45,304 nt of DNA from Melioribacteraceae bacterium (lineage in GTDB: Bacteria > Bacteroidota > Ignavibacteria > Ignavibacteriales > Melioribacteraceae), in the NCBI GenBank assembly GCA_028280855.1, contig JANQLA010000215.1, forward strand, positions 1-45,304. The letters run 5' to 3'. A program made the translations under genes and the position numbers. The notes under the pieces were generated by a model. It was not told the origin of the DNA. It worked only from the letters and a program-made list of their open reading frames with translations, and searched no databases. Shown in pieces: positions 36,967 through 45,114 of this stretch; the first letter of the stretch is position 1, and each line of letters starts with the position of its first letter.

Positions 36967-38091
36967 TTAACCCATATATTCAGCCCATCTCTGGAAGAAC
37001 ACATCATATATTTTATACTCTTTCTGATCGTAATAAACCAATTCCTTTTGAAGCAGAGGCTTTATCGAAGTCTTAACGGAACTGGGTGTTCCAAGCTGGT
37101 ACTTCGTTAAAAATGCCTTCGAAGTAATTTGGGTAATCTGTCCTTCTTTCGCAATTGCTGTTAGTAATCTCCACTGATTCTCGGTGAGAAAGTTCCTGTA
37201 ATTAAGAAACATTACCTGGTTTTCATTTAATATTTCCTGGAGAACACTTTTAATATCCTCTATTTTTATGACATCAAGATGTTTAGAAAACAAGCGGTTG
37301 CAAACAAATTGAACATAATATGTATGGTTCTTTGTCCAATCGAGAATATAATCAACCTCTATGCCCGTAATCGACCGACCGGCTTTTGTGAATTTGCTGA
37401 TAATAAATTTTTTGTACGTATTCCTATTTATTTTCTCAAGGTGAAGTAACTGCGTGCTCTGGTAAAACGGCCTGCTCCGGTTACCGAACATGGATAAAAG
37501 CATTTCCTGCTGACTGCCGGAAAATATAAAAGTTGTGTTTGATAACGATTGGATGTGCTTTCGCAACAATGCTTCGATGTTCTTTTCAGGATAATTAAGT
37601 ATTTGCTGAAATTCATCTATTGCGATGATAATTCTTTCTTTCCTGGTCCTTATATAAGCAAAAATTTCCTCGAGCGTAACTTTTGCTTCTTTCTCGTTTT
37701 GTACATCAAGGTGGATTGACGGATTCCCGCTCAGAGGATCGTACGAAAGCTGCGGTCTAATGCTGCTAAGTATCCCGGAAATCTTGCTGATTACGTTCCC
37801 GATATTTGAATCAAGTTTTCTAAATATCTCTTTTGCAAAAAGAGCGGTAAACTCGGGTAATGACGAAGTTGGATAGATATCAATGTAAAATAGTTTAACT
37901 CCGTTTGATTTATTTAACTTATAAAAGGCATTCCGAATTAATCCTGTTTTGCCGATTCTTCGAAGCGAATAGATCGTTATGTTTCTCCGGTTATCAACTG
38001 CATCAATTATTGTAGAGGTTTCGTTAAGCCTGTCGCAAAAATAAACCGGTGAAATGTAGCCCTGTATTAGAAACGGATTGCCTGCTTTCAT
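36967..38091 (-). CDS. P-loop ATPase (ATPase_2/archaeal-type AAA) with C-terminal winged helix
   Basis: 374 residues from ATG 38091; a TTG four codons out is less likely because related proteins begin near NPF. Residues 20-49 hold FCDR and a shortened P-loop, RRIGKT (Gly47-Lys48-Thr49), typical of this family. Walker B is RIIIAIDEFQQI (Asp159-Glu160) and FIFSGSQQEMLLSMF (~188-202) is the sensor region. The last ~75 residues (after LTENQWRLLTAIAKEG) look like a winged helix with recognition helix SSVKTSIKPLLQKELV. Members are widespread, often multicopy, and have no settled function. The promoter region carries a cluster of TTACGTAA palindromes and the MFS gene follows 20 bp downstream. Autoregulation through the winged helix is a reasonable hypothesis. 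Confidence 0.85.
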   Translation of the reverse strand: MKAGNPFLIQGYISPVYFCDRLNETSTIIDAVDNRRNITIYSLRRIGKTGLIRNAFYKLNKSNGVKLFYIDIYPTSSLPEFTALFAKEIFRKLDSNIGNVISKISGILSSIRPQLSYDPLSGNPSIHLDVQNEKEAKVTLEEIFAYIRTRKERIIIAIDEFQQILNYPEKNIEALLRKHIQSLSNTTFIFSGSQQEMLLSMFGNRSRPFYQSTQLLHLEKINRNTYKKFIISKFTKAGRSITGIEVDYILDWTKNHTYYVQFVCNRLFSKHLDVIKIEDIKSVLQEILNENQVMFLNYRNFLTENQWRLLTAIAKEGQITQITSKAFLTKYQLGTPSSVKTSIKPLLQKELVYYDQKEYKIYDVFFQRWAEYMG

Positions 38092-38108
38092 TTTATGTCT
38101 CAAATTAT

Positions 38109-38210
38109 CTTACGTAAGTTACGTAATAATTATTACGTAAAACAAGTAAAAAATATTACGCAAAGTACGTAACGTAAAGTACGTAAAATATATTACGTAA
38201 AATGCGTAAT
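38109..38210. promoter_or_regulatory. Cluster of TTACGTAA palindromes upstream of the P-loop ATPase gene
   Basis: Four exact TTACGTAA octamers start at 38110, 38119, 38133 and 38193. Five close variants start at 38156 (TTACGCAA), 38165 (GTACGTAA), 38170 (TAACGTAA), 38179 (GTACGTAA) and 38202 (ATGCGTAA). Starts at 38110, 38133, 38156, 38179 and 38202 are exactly 23 bp apart, with further units 9 bp after several of them. The block occupies the ~100 bp just before the ATPase start codon, where an operator array would sit. It looks like a degenerate 23-bp tandem repeat built from a palindromic site. Confidence 0.75.
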
Positions 38211-38240
38211 GAATTGAAAGCGGCTTGTTTGCGGTATAAA

Positions 38241-38270
38241 TAAAAACCCGCCGCGTCCGGCAGGTTTTTA
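38241..38270. terminator. Bidirectional-type intrinsic terminator
   Basis: A 12-bp stem with one mismatch and a 4-nt loop (CGTC): TAAAAACC-C-GCCG on the left pairs with CGGC-A-GGTTTTTA on the right. The A-run and T-run make it work in either direction. It lies 38 bp after the stop of the leftward TPR gene and separates that gene from the TTACGTAA region. Confidence 0.85.
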
Positions 38271-38308
38271 CATTGGGGAGTTCCTTTTGAGGAATAGAAT
38301 AAAAAACT

Positions 38309-39433
38309 TTAGGCGCTGATATCGCTTCCCAGTTCGGCTAACCGTTCTTCGATACCCTCCATAACTCTTTGCCTGAAATCCTCCGTAACGGTTGTATCGG
38401 TCGGCATCATTTCGTACGCTTTCTTATAGAATTTAATTGCCATGTCGTTTTCTCCGCGGTTCATATAGCACTCGGCAATACTGTCGTAACCGTTCGCTAC
38501 ATGCGGGAATAGTTCAATGTTTATTCTAAATACTTCCAACGCATCATCGTAGCGTTCCTGGTTCATTAAAGTGTAGCCCATGTTATTAAGGGGCCCGGCA
38601 TTTGTTATGTTGTACTTAGTTGCCAGGCTGTCGAAATTCTGCCTCAATACTCCTACACCATCCTCGTTAATAGCAATTAGGAGCGTAGTGCGCTCAACGC
38701 TGTTTTGGGCGAAGTTATTGTTCGGGTATTTATCGGCTAAATAACTCCAGTAGTGGTGTGCCTCTTCGACGTTGTTCTCCGTAAAGTTATTGATGATGCC
38801 TAATGCAAACGCGGCTTCATCTTTGAATAATTTCCCTTTTTCCGAAACATTGTAAATATATTCCAGGCCAAGCTCACGGTCGCCCGACATCCCCCCGAAC
38901 CATGCCAGTACGCTCGTAAATCCCGTTATTGCAATCGCCGGGTAGTACTCGAACACCCCGAGATTCATGTATGCATCATGTATACCGGGTTCTTCGTCGA
39001 TTACGTCTTCAAAATAGTTTTCAGCTTCGCTTCCGTTCCAGTATGCATCCCAGTATTCCTGCTGCATGGCATTAGCCCTTGCAAGGTAAGCGTAAGCTCA
39101 TCCCATATAGAAATTGTTTTCAAGCGACTCGTCGAGCTGCTCGCCGGCTTTTATTGCTTCCCATGTGTAATGTTTTACCCTGGCTAGTGTCGTAGCCCTG
39201 TCGTCCGCTGTGTTTGAGAAATAACGTGCATAATAAATATTGTAAGCCTTCATGAAGTTATACTTTAGCGAGCCGGGATCTCTTGAAAGCTGAAGCTCGA
39301 TTAACGAATCCGACTTTTCCCATTGCCCGTTAAACAGGTAAGCGTTAACCTGCTCATCAAGCGTAGTAATGTTTAATCGTTGTGCGAAGGTAAATGACGC
39401 AGTTAAAAAGAGTAAAATTATTAGAACGCGCAT
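38309..39433 (-). pseudogene. Secreted TPR-repeat protein interrupted by one in-frame TGA
   Basis: One reading frame of ~375 codons is broken only by the TGA at 39098-39100. The N-terminal part (39433-39098) starts after GGGAGGAAAAACA and has a signal peptide (MRVLIILLFLTASFTFAQ) and ~110 residues. The frame continues after the stop as AYAYLARANAMQQEYWDAY and runs to 38309; an internal ATG at 39067 would give 252 residues. The C-terminal part has TPR units at ~157-190 and ~191-224 of that fragment (GYTLMNQERYDDALEVF, CYMNRGENDMAIKFYKKA). The text around the stop reads YMG-stop-AYAYLARA, so a Trp or Gly codon changed by one base is the simplest explanation. It is a pseudogene or a sequencing error; TGA is a normal stop elsewhere in the window. 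Confidence 0.8.
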
Positions 39434-39800
39434 TGTTTTTCCTCCCGGAGATTTTAATGGATTTCCCGTTTAGTTGATACGACGCATTCCGTGTTTCACG
39501 AATGGAACGAAAGGGGAGAAAATTGGTGTGAAACTGTTCTGCATTGCCGCGAATGTGCAAAGTAACGACGGAGATTCGGGGTACCGGATTCCAGGTTCTT
39601 AACTAACATGCTCCAGCCGGTAACTTTTAACCGGTAACTCCCATCCTATTCCATTTACACACTCTTTATCTCTTATTATCAACGTTTTTCATTCCTGCGT
39701 TTCCCTTCTCCACTTTTCTACTTACTACATACCGGCAATTTTTATTTTGTCTTAAATTATCTTAATTTTTTATCCACAATATTTAGCTGGCTTCAAAAAA
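39434..39800. other. Divergent intergenic region between TPR and DoxX genes
   Basis: About 365 bp that must hold promoters for both flanking genes. I see an imperfect hairpin at 39485-39504 (CATTCCGTG-TTT-CACGAATG, one bulge) in the presumed 5' leader of the TPR transcript, and a direct repeat CCGGTAAC at ~39617-39638. There is no gene. Confidence 0.5.
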
Positions 39801-40163
39801 ATGATTAAAACAATTCTTTTGATTTTATTAGGATTATTCTTTCTTCTTAATGGTATAAATCATCTATTTAATTCTTACACTCTGGAAGAGTATGCTCGAA
39901 ATCATGGTTTGGGTTCACCAAAACTAATGGTTAGAATTAGCGGTATAGCTCTGATCTTCGGAGGCTTATCTTTGATCAGCGGCTTTTTGATTATTTACGG
40001 AATTATCGGGTTGTGTTTATTTTTAGTTCTGGCATCGTTTAAAATACATCGCTTTTGGAGAGAAACGGATAAAAATAAACGAATGATTGAAGGAATGCAC
40101 TTCGCTAAAAACATGGCAATATTAACAGAGCTTTTATACATAGCAAATACATTACCTGAATAA
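39801..40163 (+). CDS. DoxX-like small integral membrane protein
   Basis: 120 residues with four predicted hydrophobic segments (~3-20, ~44-62, ~64-82 and a weaker C-terminal one at ~105-118). The opening LLGLFFLLNGINHLFN and the following YARNHGLGSPKLMVRISGIALIFGGL match the DoxX/DoxX-like pattern of small quinone- or redox-associated membrane proteins. The length is normal. No good Shine-Dalgarno precedes the ATG. It stands alone, with divergent TPR gene on the left and a hairpin overlapping its stop codon. The function is not established for most members. Confidence 0.75.
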   Translation: MIKTILLILLGLFFLLNGINHLFNSYTLEEYARNHGLGSPKLMVRISGIALIFGGLSLISGFLIIYGIIGLCLFLVLASFKIHRFWRETDKNKRMIEGMHFAKNMAILTELLYIANTLPE

Positions 40164-40197
40164 AATTTACCGTCAACCTCCGGAGCGGGGTAAATTT
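40163..40197. terminator. Hairpin at the end of the DoxX-like gene, candidate terminator
   Basis: Arms AAATTTACC (40163-40171) and GGTAAATTT (40189-40197) are perfectly complementary over 9 bp with a 17-nt loop that contains the palindrome CTCCGGAG. The stem starts at the last base of the stop codon. The A/T ends of the stem could serve as the A-run and U-run. Confidence 0.55.
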
Positions 40198-40767
40198 ATT
40201 GCAGTCTTGAACTTATGCTACTTTAGTTTCAATACAAAAGTGGAAAACAGATAAAATAACTTCAGCCGGTCTTTCTTTTTATCTTTACACGACATGAAAT
40301 AACACCACAACGGCACCGAAAGCAGTGAAGAAATAAAAGAATATATTTGAACGGATTACAAGAGTCCAGACTTTCTTTTCCGACTCAATGTCTTTTTACA
40401 CAAGCCTAATTAGTTGATCTTAAAATGATCATTAACTATTTTGAACCCCAACAGTCCGCCTTTTGCTAATGATACTTGAAACCAAACACACAATTAGGCT
40501 AGGGAACCGGGAATTAGAAAAAAAAGTACGGCAATAATTTTGTATGTGTTCGTTATTGTTATGATTTATTTAGGGTAAAATGAAATACGGCATTAGTTAG
40601 CTAAATATAGAAAATCGAATTAGTCTGATTATAGAAAAACATTGTGACGATTGTTTATATGTAGAGAAAAGTTTTCTAATAATAGAATACAATCCCATAC
40701 GGGTTGATATATAGTTATACAAATAGGACGGTTTACTAATGCTACAAAGTGAAACTGAGGGAAATAA
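40164..40767. other. Region upstream of the Gabija-like operon
   Basis: About 600 bp without a gene. After the hairpin at its left edge it contains a potentially structured block (40403-40500) and then an AT-rich stretch leading to the GAGGG ribosome-binding site of the nuclease gene. The promoter of the defence operon should be in the last ~150 bp, but I cannot place it with confidence. Confidence 0.5.
40403..40500. other. Potential structured element: AGCCTAATT … AATTAGGCT
   Basis: Perfect 9-bp outer arms (40403-40411 and 40492-40500) enclose ~80 bp. Just inside is a hairpin, TAGT-TGATC pairing with GATCA-TTA-ACTA with a 3-nt bulge. Two similar direct repeats, TTGAACCCCAACA and TTGAAACCAAACA, also lie within. 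It could be a folded RNA, or paired ends of a small decayed element next to the defence operon. Confidence 0.35.
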
Positions 40768-43023
40768 ATGAAAATCGATTTTATTGAAATACAGAACTTC
40801 CGCAAGATCATATCTTGTCGGGTTGAGATAGCATCGCAGGAAACGATTTTTGTCGGTGCGAACAATAGTGGCAAAACGTCCGCGATGGATTCGATGATTC
40901 TGTTTCTCAAGAAGAGTCGCCGAAAAGATATCGCAACCACAGATTTTACGTTGTCGAATTGGTCTCATATCAATCAAATCGGTGTGCGATGGGCAAGTGC
41001 TGAAGACGATAACGCAACTGATCAAACACTCGGACAATGGCTGCCATATTTGCCATCTATTGACATCTGGCTTGATGCCAATGATGCAGATTTACACCAT
41101 ATCATTCATCTGCTTCCAACACTTGACTGGAAACCGGATCAGAAACTTGGCGTGCGTTTGGTATTTGCCCCGAAGGATATTGAAAAGTTATATAAGGAAT
41201 TTCGCAATGCTTACAAATCCGCTCGCGATACTGAGCCATCTGCCTCGTCAAAGGATAAACGCAAGTTGTCCTTATGGCCGGAATCAATGCGAGATTTTCT
41301 TGACAGGGAACTTCAACGAACATTTGATGTGAAGGCATTTATATTAGACCCATCACAGTGTTGCGACCCTGAAAATGGTGTAGCTAAACCCCAGCCGCTC
41401 TCTGCCGACAGTGAGGCGATGGAAAGAGAGCCATTTGATGGCCTCTTCAAGTTCGACGTCATCAGTGCCCAGAGAGGGTTTTCAGATCCTAAAACTGAAG
41501 ACGAATCACACAGCGGCTTTGCAAGTTTGTCCACACAGCTTCGCCAGTATTTTTCAAAGCATTTAGACCCGTCAGAATCCCCTGATGCCAGTGACATCGA
41601 GGCACTACAGGCAATTGAAGCAGCCCAAACGGTATTTGACGAAAAGTTAAAGGTCAGCTTTGCGCCAGCAATTAGCGAACTTGAAGGACTCAACTACCCA
41701 GGCTTTAGTGATCCACAGGTTTCCCTTACAAGCAAGATTAATCCTATTGATAGCTTGGATCATAAAACAGCAGTCCAGTTTAATGTGCTACCTGAAGATA
41801 CTGATTCTATACCTCTGTCTCTTCCAGAAAAATACAATGGATTAGGATATCAGAATCTTATATCTATGGTGTTTAGTCTGATACGATTCAGAGATGAATG
41901 GATGCGTGTCGGCAAGGCGGCAAAACGACAAAGCAATGATGAAACCATCATCGAACCGCTTCACATCGTCCTGATTGAAGAACCGGAAGCGCACTTGCAT
42001 GCTCAAGTTCAGCAGTTATTCATCAAAAAAGCTTATCAGGTACTGCGTACCAACGACAAGCTCAAGAATAGTCAACTCCATACACAACTGATTGTCAGCA
42101 CACATTCATCTCATATTGCTCATGAGTTGGACTTTACTTGTTTGCGATACTTCCGACGTGAACCTGCAAGGGAAAAGGGAGAAATACCTTCGGCAACCGT
42201 TGTGAATTTATCGAAAACATTCGGCGATGTTACAGAAACATCCAAATTCGCAACACGATACATTAAGTCAACCCATTGCGATTTATTTTTTGCTGATGCG
42301 GTCATTCTGGTTGAAGGTTCGGCGGAACGGATGCTTGTCCCGCATTTCATACGGCATAAATTCGCAAAGCTGGATCAAAGCTATATCTCCCTGCTTGAAA
42401 TTGGCGGTAGCCATGCGCACCGCTTGAGGCCACTACTTGAAACACTCGGGCTTCTTTCACTCGTGATTACAGATTTGGATTCCATTGGTGAGACCGGTAC
42501 ATCAAAAATACCTCCCGAACGTGACAAAAAATATCGGACTGGCAACACAACACTCAAAGAGTGGATTCCCAAGAAAGAAATGTTGGATGATTTGCTGGAT
42601 TGCTCCGATGATGACAAGCAGTCTGAGAGCAAACAGATCAGGGTAGCCTATCAATGTCCAATAAAGCTCAAATACAAGAATAGCTCAACTGAAGAAGAAT
42701 CCGCACCATATACATTTGAGGATTCCTTGGCATTATCCAATATTGAATTATTCGAAGGCTACGAAAACCCCGGTGGTTTATTGAAAAAGATCAAAAAAGC
42801 CCTTGCCAAAGATACTTTGTCCGAAGCCAGCAAGGAAATGTTCAATAGCTTAGGGGCAGGAAGCAAAGCTGGGATGGCGTTGGAATTGCTCTATCTGACC
42901 GAACCAAGCAAACTGGAGCCACCGGCCTATATTTCTGAAGGTCTTAAATGGCTTGAAGGTAAACTTGCCGAAAAGAAACAGGATTTCTTGGCGACCGCAA
43001 CTGCGGAGGTGAAGAATGAATAG
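40768..43023 (+). CDS. gajA: OLD-family ATPase/TOPRIM endonuclease, Gabija GajA-like
   Basis: A 751-residue defence nuclease; Gabija GajA is a DNA nickase controlled by nucleotide binding. Walker A is GANNSGKT (30-37). The OLD-type signature region is YNGLGYQNLISMVF (356-369). Walker B is IVLIEEPEAHLH (400-411) and a His-switch-like STHSSHIAHE follows (444-453). The TOPRIM domain keeps Glu516 (LVEGSAE, with Glu520) and Asp569/Asp571 (ITDLDS), so metal-binding catalysis looks intact. At 751 residues it is clearly longer than the ~580-residue founding GajA; the extra sequence is mainly at ~60-240 within the ATPase domain and after residue 600. GAGGG lies 7 nt before the ATG. It overlaps the helicase gene by 8 nt. 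The symbol is by analogy. Confidence 0.85.
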   Translation: MKIDFIEIQNFRKIISCRVEIASQETIFVGANNSGKTSAMDSMILFLKKSRRKDIATTDFTLSNWSHINQIGVRWASAEDDNATDQTLGQWLPYLPSIDIWLDANDADLHHIIHLLPTLDWKPDQKLGVRLVFAPKDIEKLYKEFRNAYKSARDTEPSASSKDKRKLSLWPESMRDFLDRELQRTFDVKAFILDPSQCCDPENGVAKPQPLSADSEAMEREPFDGLFKFDVISAQRGFSDPKTEDESHSGFASLSTQLRQYFSKHLDPSESPDASDIEALQAIEAAQTVFDEKLKVSFAPAISELEGLNYPGFSDPQVSLTSKINPIDSLDHKTAVQFNVLPEDTDSIPLSLPEKYNGLGYQNLISMVFSLIRFRDEWMRVGKAAKRQSNDETIIEPLHIVLIEEPEAHLHAQVQQLFIKKAYQVLRTNDKLKNSQLHTQLIVSTHSSHIAHELDFTCLRYFRREPAREKGEIPSATVVNLSKTFGDVTETSKFATRYIKSTHCDLFFADAVILVEGSAERMLVPHFIRHKFAKLDQSYISLLEIGGSHAHRLRPLLETLGLLSLVITDLDSIGETGTSKIPPERDKKYRTGNTTLKEWIPKKEMLDDLLDCSDDDKQSESKQIRVAYQCPIKLKYKNSSTEEESAPYTFEDSLALSNIELFEGYENPGGLLKKIKKALAKDTLSEASKEMFNSLGAGSKAGMALELLYLTEPSKLEPPAYISEGLKWLEGKLAEKKQDFLATATAEVKNE

Positions 43024-44908
43024 CCCCGCAACTCAAGCAAGTGACCTTGGCGGTGTCATGGATAGTTGCCTCGATTTGGATAACCCCAAGAGTTTTTTCT
43101 TGTTCGCTGGTGCCGGTTCTGGAAAAACACGTGCTCTCGTTGAAGCGATGAAGATATTCCGCCAAAAATATGGACAGGAATTCCGTTTGTCCTCCCGAAA
43201 AGTTGCTGTAATTACATATACTAACGCTGCATGTGATGAGATCAAACACAGAATTGAGTATGATTCAATTTTCGCTGTATCTACCATTCACAGTTTTGCG
43301 TGGGAATTGATTCGCCCATATCACAATGATATTCGCGAGTGGCTTAAAGAACGATTAACCACGGACATTCTCGAGCTGGAAGAAAAGCAACAGAAAGGCA
43401 GATCGGGTAAGGCCTCTGCTGACCGAGCTGTGCAAATAGAGCAAAAGCAAAAGAGGTTAGATCGCCTCGATACGATCAAATACTTCACCTACAATCCGAA
43501 TGGTGAAAACATCGGTAAAAATTCTTTGAACCATGCTGAAGTTATAGCTATTTCGGCTGATTTGCTGACGGACAAATCACTAATGCGGAGAATTCTAATT
43601 CGCAAGTACCCCGTCTTACTGATTGATGAAAGCCAAGACACTCAAAAAGATTTAGTAGATGCATTCTTTGCAGTTCAAAATAAACATTCGGGCGAATTCT
43701 GCTTTGCCCTCTTCGGAGATACCATGCAGCGAATTTATTCAGATGGGAAAAGTGGCTTGGCTGAAGCAGTGCCCGATGATTGGGAAAAGCCTGCTATAAC
43801 TATCAATCACAGATGTCCCAAACGTGTTGTAAGGCTTATTAATACGATAAGAACCACAGCAGACGACCACAAGCAGGAGTCAAGAAATGATGCAATAGAA
43901 GGGTTTGTGCGATTATTTCTCGTTCAGGATGATGATGGCATTGATAAGACCGCCGTCGAAGCTGAAATAGCCAAGAAAATGGCTGAAATCACATCTGATG
44001 ATCAATGGTCGGGAGATAACCAAGAAATAAAAACGCTCACACTTGAGCATCATATGGCCGCACGACGAGGCGGGTTTAACGACTTTTTTGAACCGCTCTA
44101 TCAAGTCAGCAGATTCAAAACAGGCTTACTTGACGGGACTCTAAGCGGCATTCCCTTCTTTTCACAACAGGTTCTTCCTTTGGTGAAATCTTTGCAAGCT
44201 GAGAATAGGTTCGCAGTGGCGCGAATAGTCAAGAAGTACTCTCAACTTTTATCCTCTGACATGCTGAAAACAAGGGAATCGCCATTGGATGAAATACGCA
44301 AATCAGCCGCTGCTGTGAGATCGTTGTTTTCCTTGTGGGACGATAATCATAATCCATCGTTGATTGATTGCCTTAAGAATATCGCGACCAGTGGCCTCTT
44401 TGCCATACCTGACGTATTTGTACCAATTGTATCTCGTAATGACTCAATAGGACACGAGAGCGAATCTGATGATCTCGCTGAAACATTAGATAGTGATCCA
44501 AGCATTGATGCTTGGGATAAAGCTCTCTCTGTTCCGTTTAGCCAATTAGAATCCTATGTGCAGTACATTTCTGACAAATCTCAATTTGGCACCCATCAAG
44601 GAATAAAGGGCTTACAGTTTCCTCGTGTAATGGTGGTTTTAGATGATAATGAAGCCCGTGGCTTTATGTTTAGTTATGACAAACTATTCGGAGCTAAAGC
44701 CCCCACGTCAACTGATCAACAAAATGCACAGGAAGGAAAAGAGACGTCGATCGACAGGACTCGTCGCCTCTTTTATGTTATATGTAGCAGAGCTCAAAGC
44801 AGTCTGGCAGTTGTCATGTATACAAAAGAGAAGGATAAAATTAAGGAGCATCTGCAAAACTTGAATTGGTTTGAGGAAAATGAAATTGTTGATAAATTCA
44901 AAAATTAA
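43016..44908 (+). CDS. gajB: UvrD/PcrA-type superfamily 1 helicase, Gabija GajB-like
   Basis: A 630-residue helicase starting inside the last codons of the nuclease gene (ATGAATAG overlap), which implies translational coupling and fixed stoichiometry. SF1 motifs in order: Walker A AGAGSGKT (31-38), Ia AVITYTNAACDEI (64-76), Ic STIHSFAWEL (89-98), II LLIDESQDTQ (201-210), III ALFGDTMQRIY (231-241), IV INHRCPKR (263-270), V THQGIKGLQFPRVMVV (526-541) and VI RRLFYVICSRAQ (583-594). None is damaged. The founding GajB is near 494 residues; the extra ~135 residues lie mostly between motifs Ic and II (a Lys/Glu-rich coiled segment at ~110-160) and between IV and V. The pairing with an OLD nuclease is the defining Gabija layout. 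Confidence 0.85.
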   Translation: MNSPATQASDLGGVMDSCLDLDNPKSFFLFAGAGSGKTRALVEAMKIFRQKYGQEFRLSSRKVAVITYTNAACDEIKHRIEYDSIFAVSTIHSFAWELIRPYHNDIREWLKERLTTDILELEEKQQKGRSGKASADRAVQIEQKQKRLDRLDTIKYFTYNPNGENIGKNSLNHAEVIAISADLLTDKSLMRRILIRKYPVLLIDESQDTQKDLVDAFFAVQNKHSGEFCFALFGDTMQRIYSDGKSGLAEAVPDDWEKPAITINHRCPKRVVRLINTIRTTADDHKQESRNDAIEGFVRLFLVQDDDGIDKTAVEAEIAKKMAEITSDDQWSGDNQEIKTLTLEHHMAARRGGFNDFFEPLYQVSRFKTGLLDGTLSGIPFFSQQVLPLVKSLQAENRFAVARIVKKYSQLLSSDMLKTRESPLDEIRKSAAAVRSLFSLWDDNHNPSLIDCLKNIATSGLFAIPDVFVPIVSRNDSIGHESESDDLAETLDSDPSIDAWDKALSVPFSQLESYVQYISDKSQFGTHQGIKGLQFPRVMVVLDDNEARGFMFSYDKLFGAKAPTSTDQQNAQEGKETSIDRTRRLFYVICSRAQSSLAVVMYTKEKDKIKEHLQNLNWFEENEIVDKFKN

Positions 44909-45005
44909 GCATCTAAATATAAATTGTATGATATAAAAATGCGCCTAACACTTACAGCACAACAGCGCAGGTGATTTAGAATCGTTAATACATGTCAAAA
45001 AATAT

Positions 45006-45067
45006 AAAACTAAAGAGGAGGGCGAAAAATGAAAAATTTATTCTCCTTAGTTTTGTTGATTTCATAG
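45006..45067 (+). CDS. 12-codon leader-type ORF with strong ribosome-binding site, sequestered in a hairpin
   Basis: GAGGAGGG (45015-45022) lies 6 nt before ATG 45029; the ORF MKNLFSLVLLIS ends at TAG 45065-45067. It looks like the start of a signal peptide cut short. AAAACTAA-AGA-GGAG (45006-45020) pairs with CTCC-TTAGTTTT (45043-45054), so the Shine-Dalgarno core would be buried in a stem. It is either the remnant of a secreted-protein gene truncated by the adjacent REP/RAYT unit or a real leader peptide. I favour the remnant. Confidence 0.35.
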
Positions 45068-45069
45068 CT

Positions 45070-45089
45070 GTCGAGGACCATTCCTCGAC
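45070..45089. repeat. REP-like hairpin GTCGAGGA-CCAT-TCCTCGAC
   Basis: A perfect 8-bp G+C-rich stem with a 4-nt loop, 25 bp upstream of a REP-associated transposase start. RAYT enzymes are normally flanked by short extragenic palindromes of this type, which they recognise and move. No second copy is found in the window; the partner would be expected to the right of the window edge. Confidence 0.7.
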
Positions 45090-45114
45090 CATAAAATATT
45101 AACAGTAACAAGCA

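Noticed and set aside
38109..38210. CRISPR array
   Set aside because: The repeat unit is only 8 bp, the spacing is too short (9-23 bp) and no cas genes are present. A regulator-binding cluster fits better.
39098..39100. TGA read as selenocysteine in the TPR protein
   Set aside because: TPR proteins have no selenocysteine role, and the residue context suggests Trp or Gly. TGA is an ordinary stop in other genes here, such as the HTH and MFS genes.
40768..44908. Gabija-like pair as a G+C-shifted foreign island
   Set aside because: Sampled lines of the nuclease gene are richer in G+C than parts of the permease array (32 of 60 at 41221-41280 versus 15 of 60 at 22681-22740). The RND gene reaches similar values (29 of 60 at 2281-2340), so composition alone does not show transfer.
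44937..44975. Possible integron attC site or terminator (GCCTAAC near 44943, TGCGC/GCGCA arms)
   Set aside because: No matching GTTRRRY partner lies at a suitable distance, no integrase is present, and the 5-bp stem with a 20-nt loop is too weak for a terminator call.
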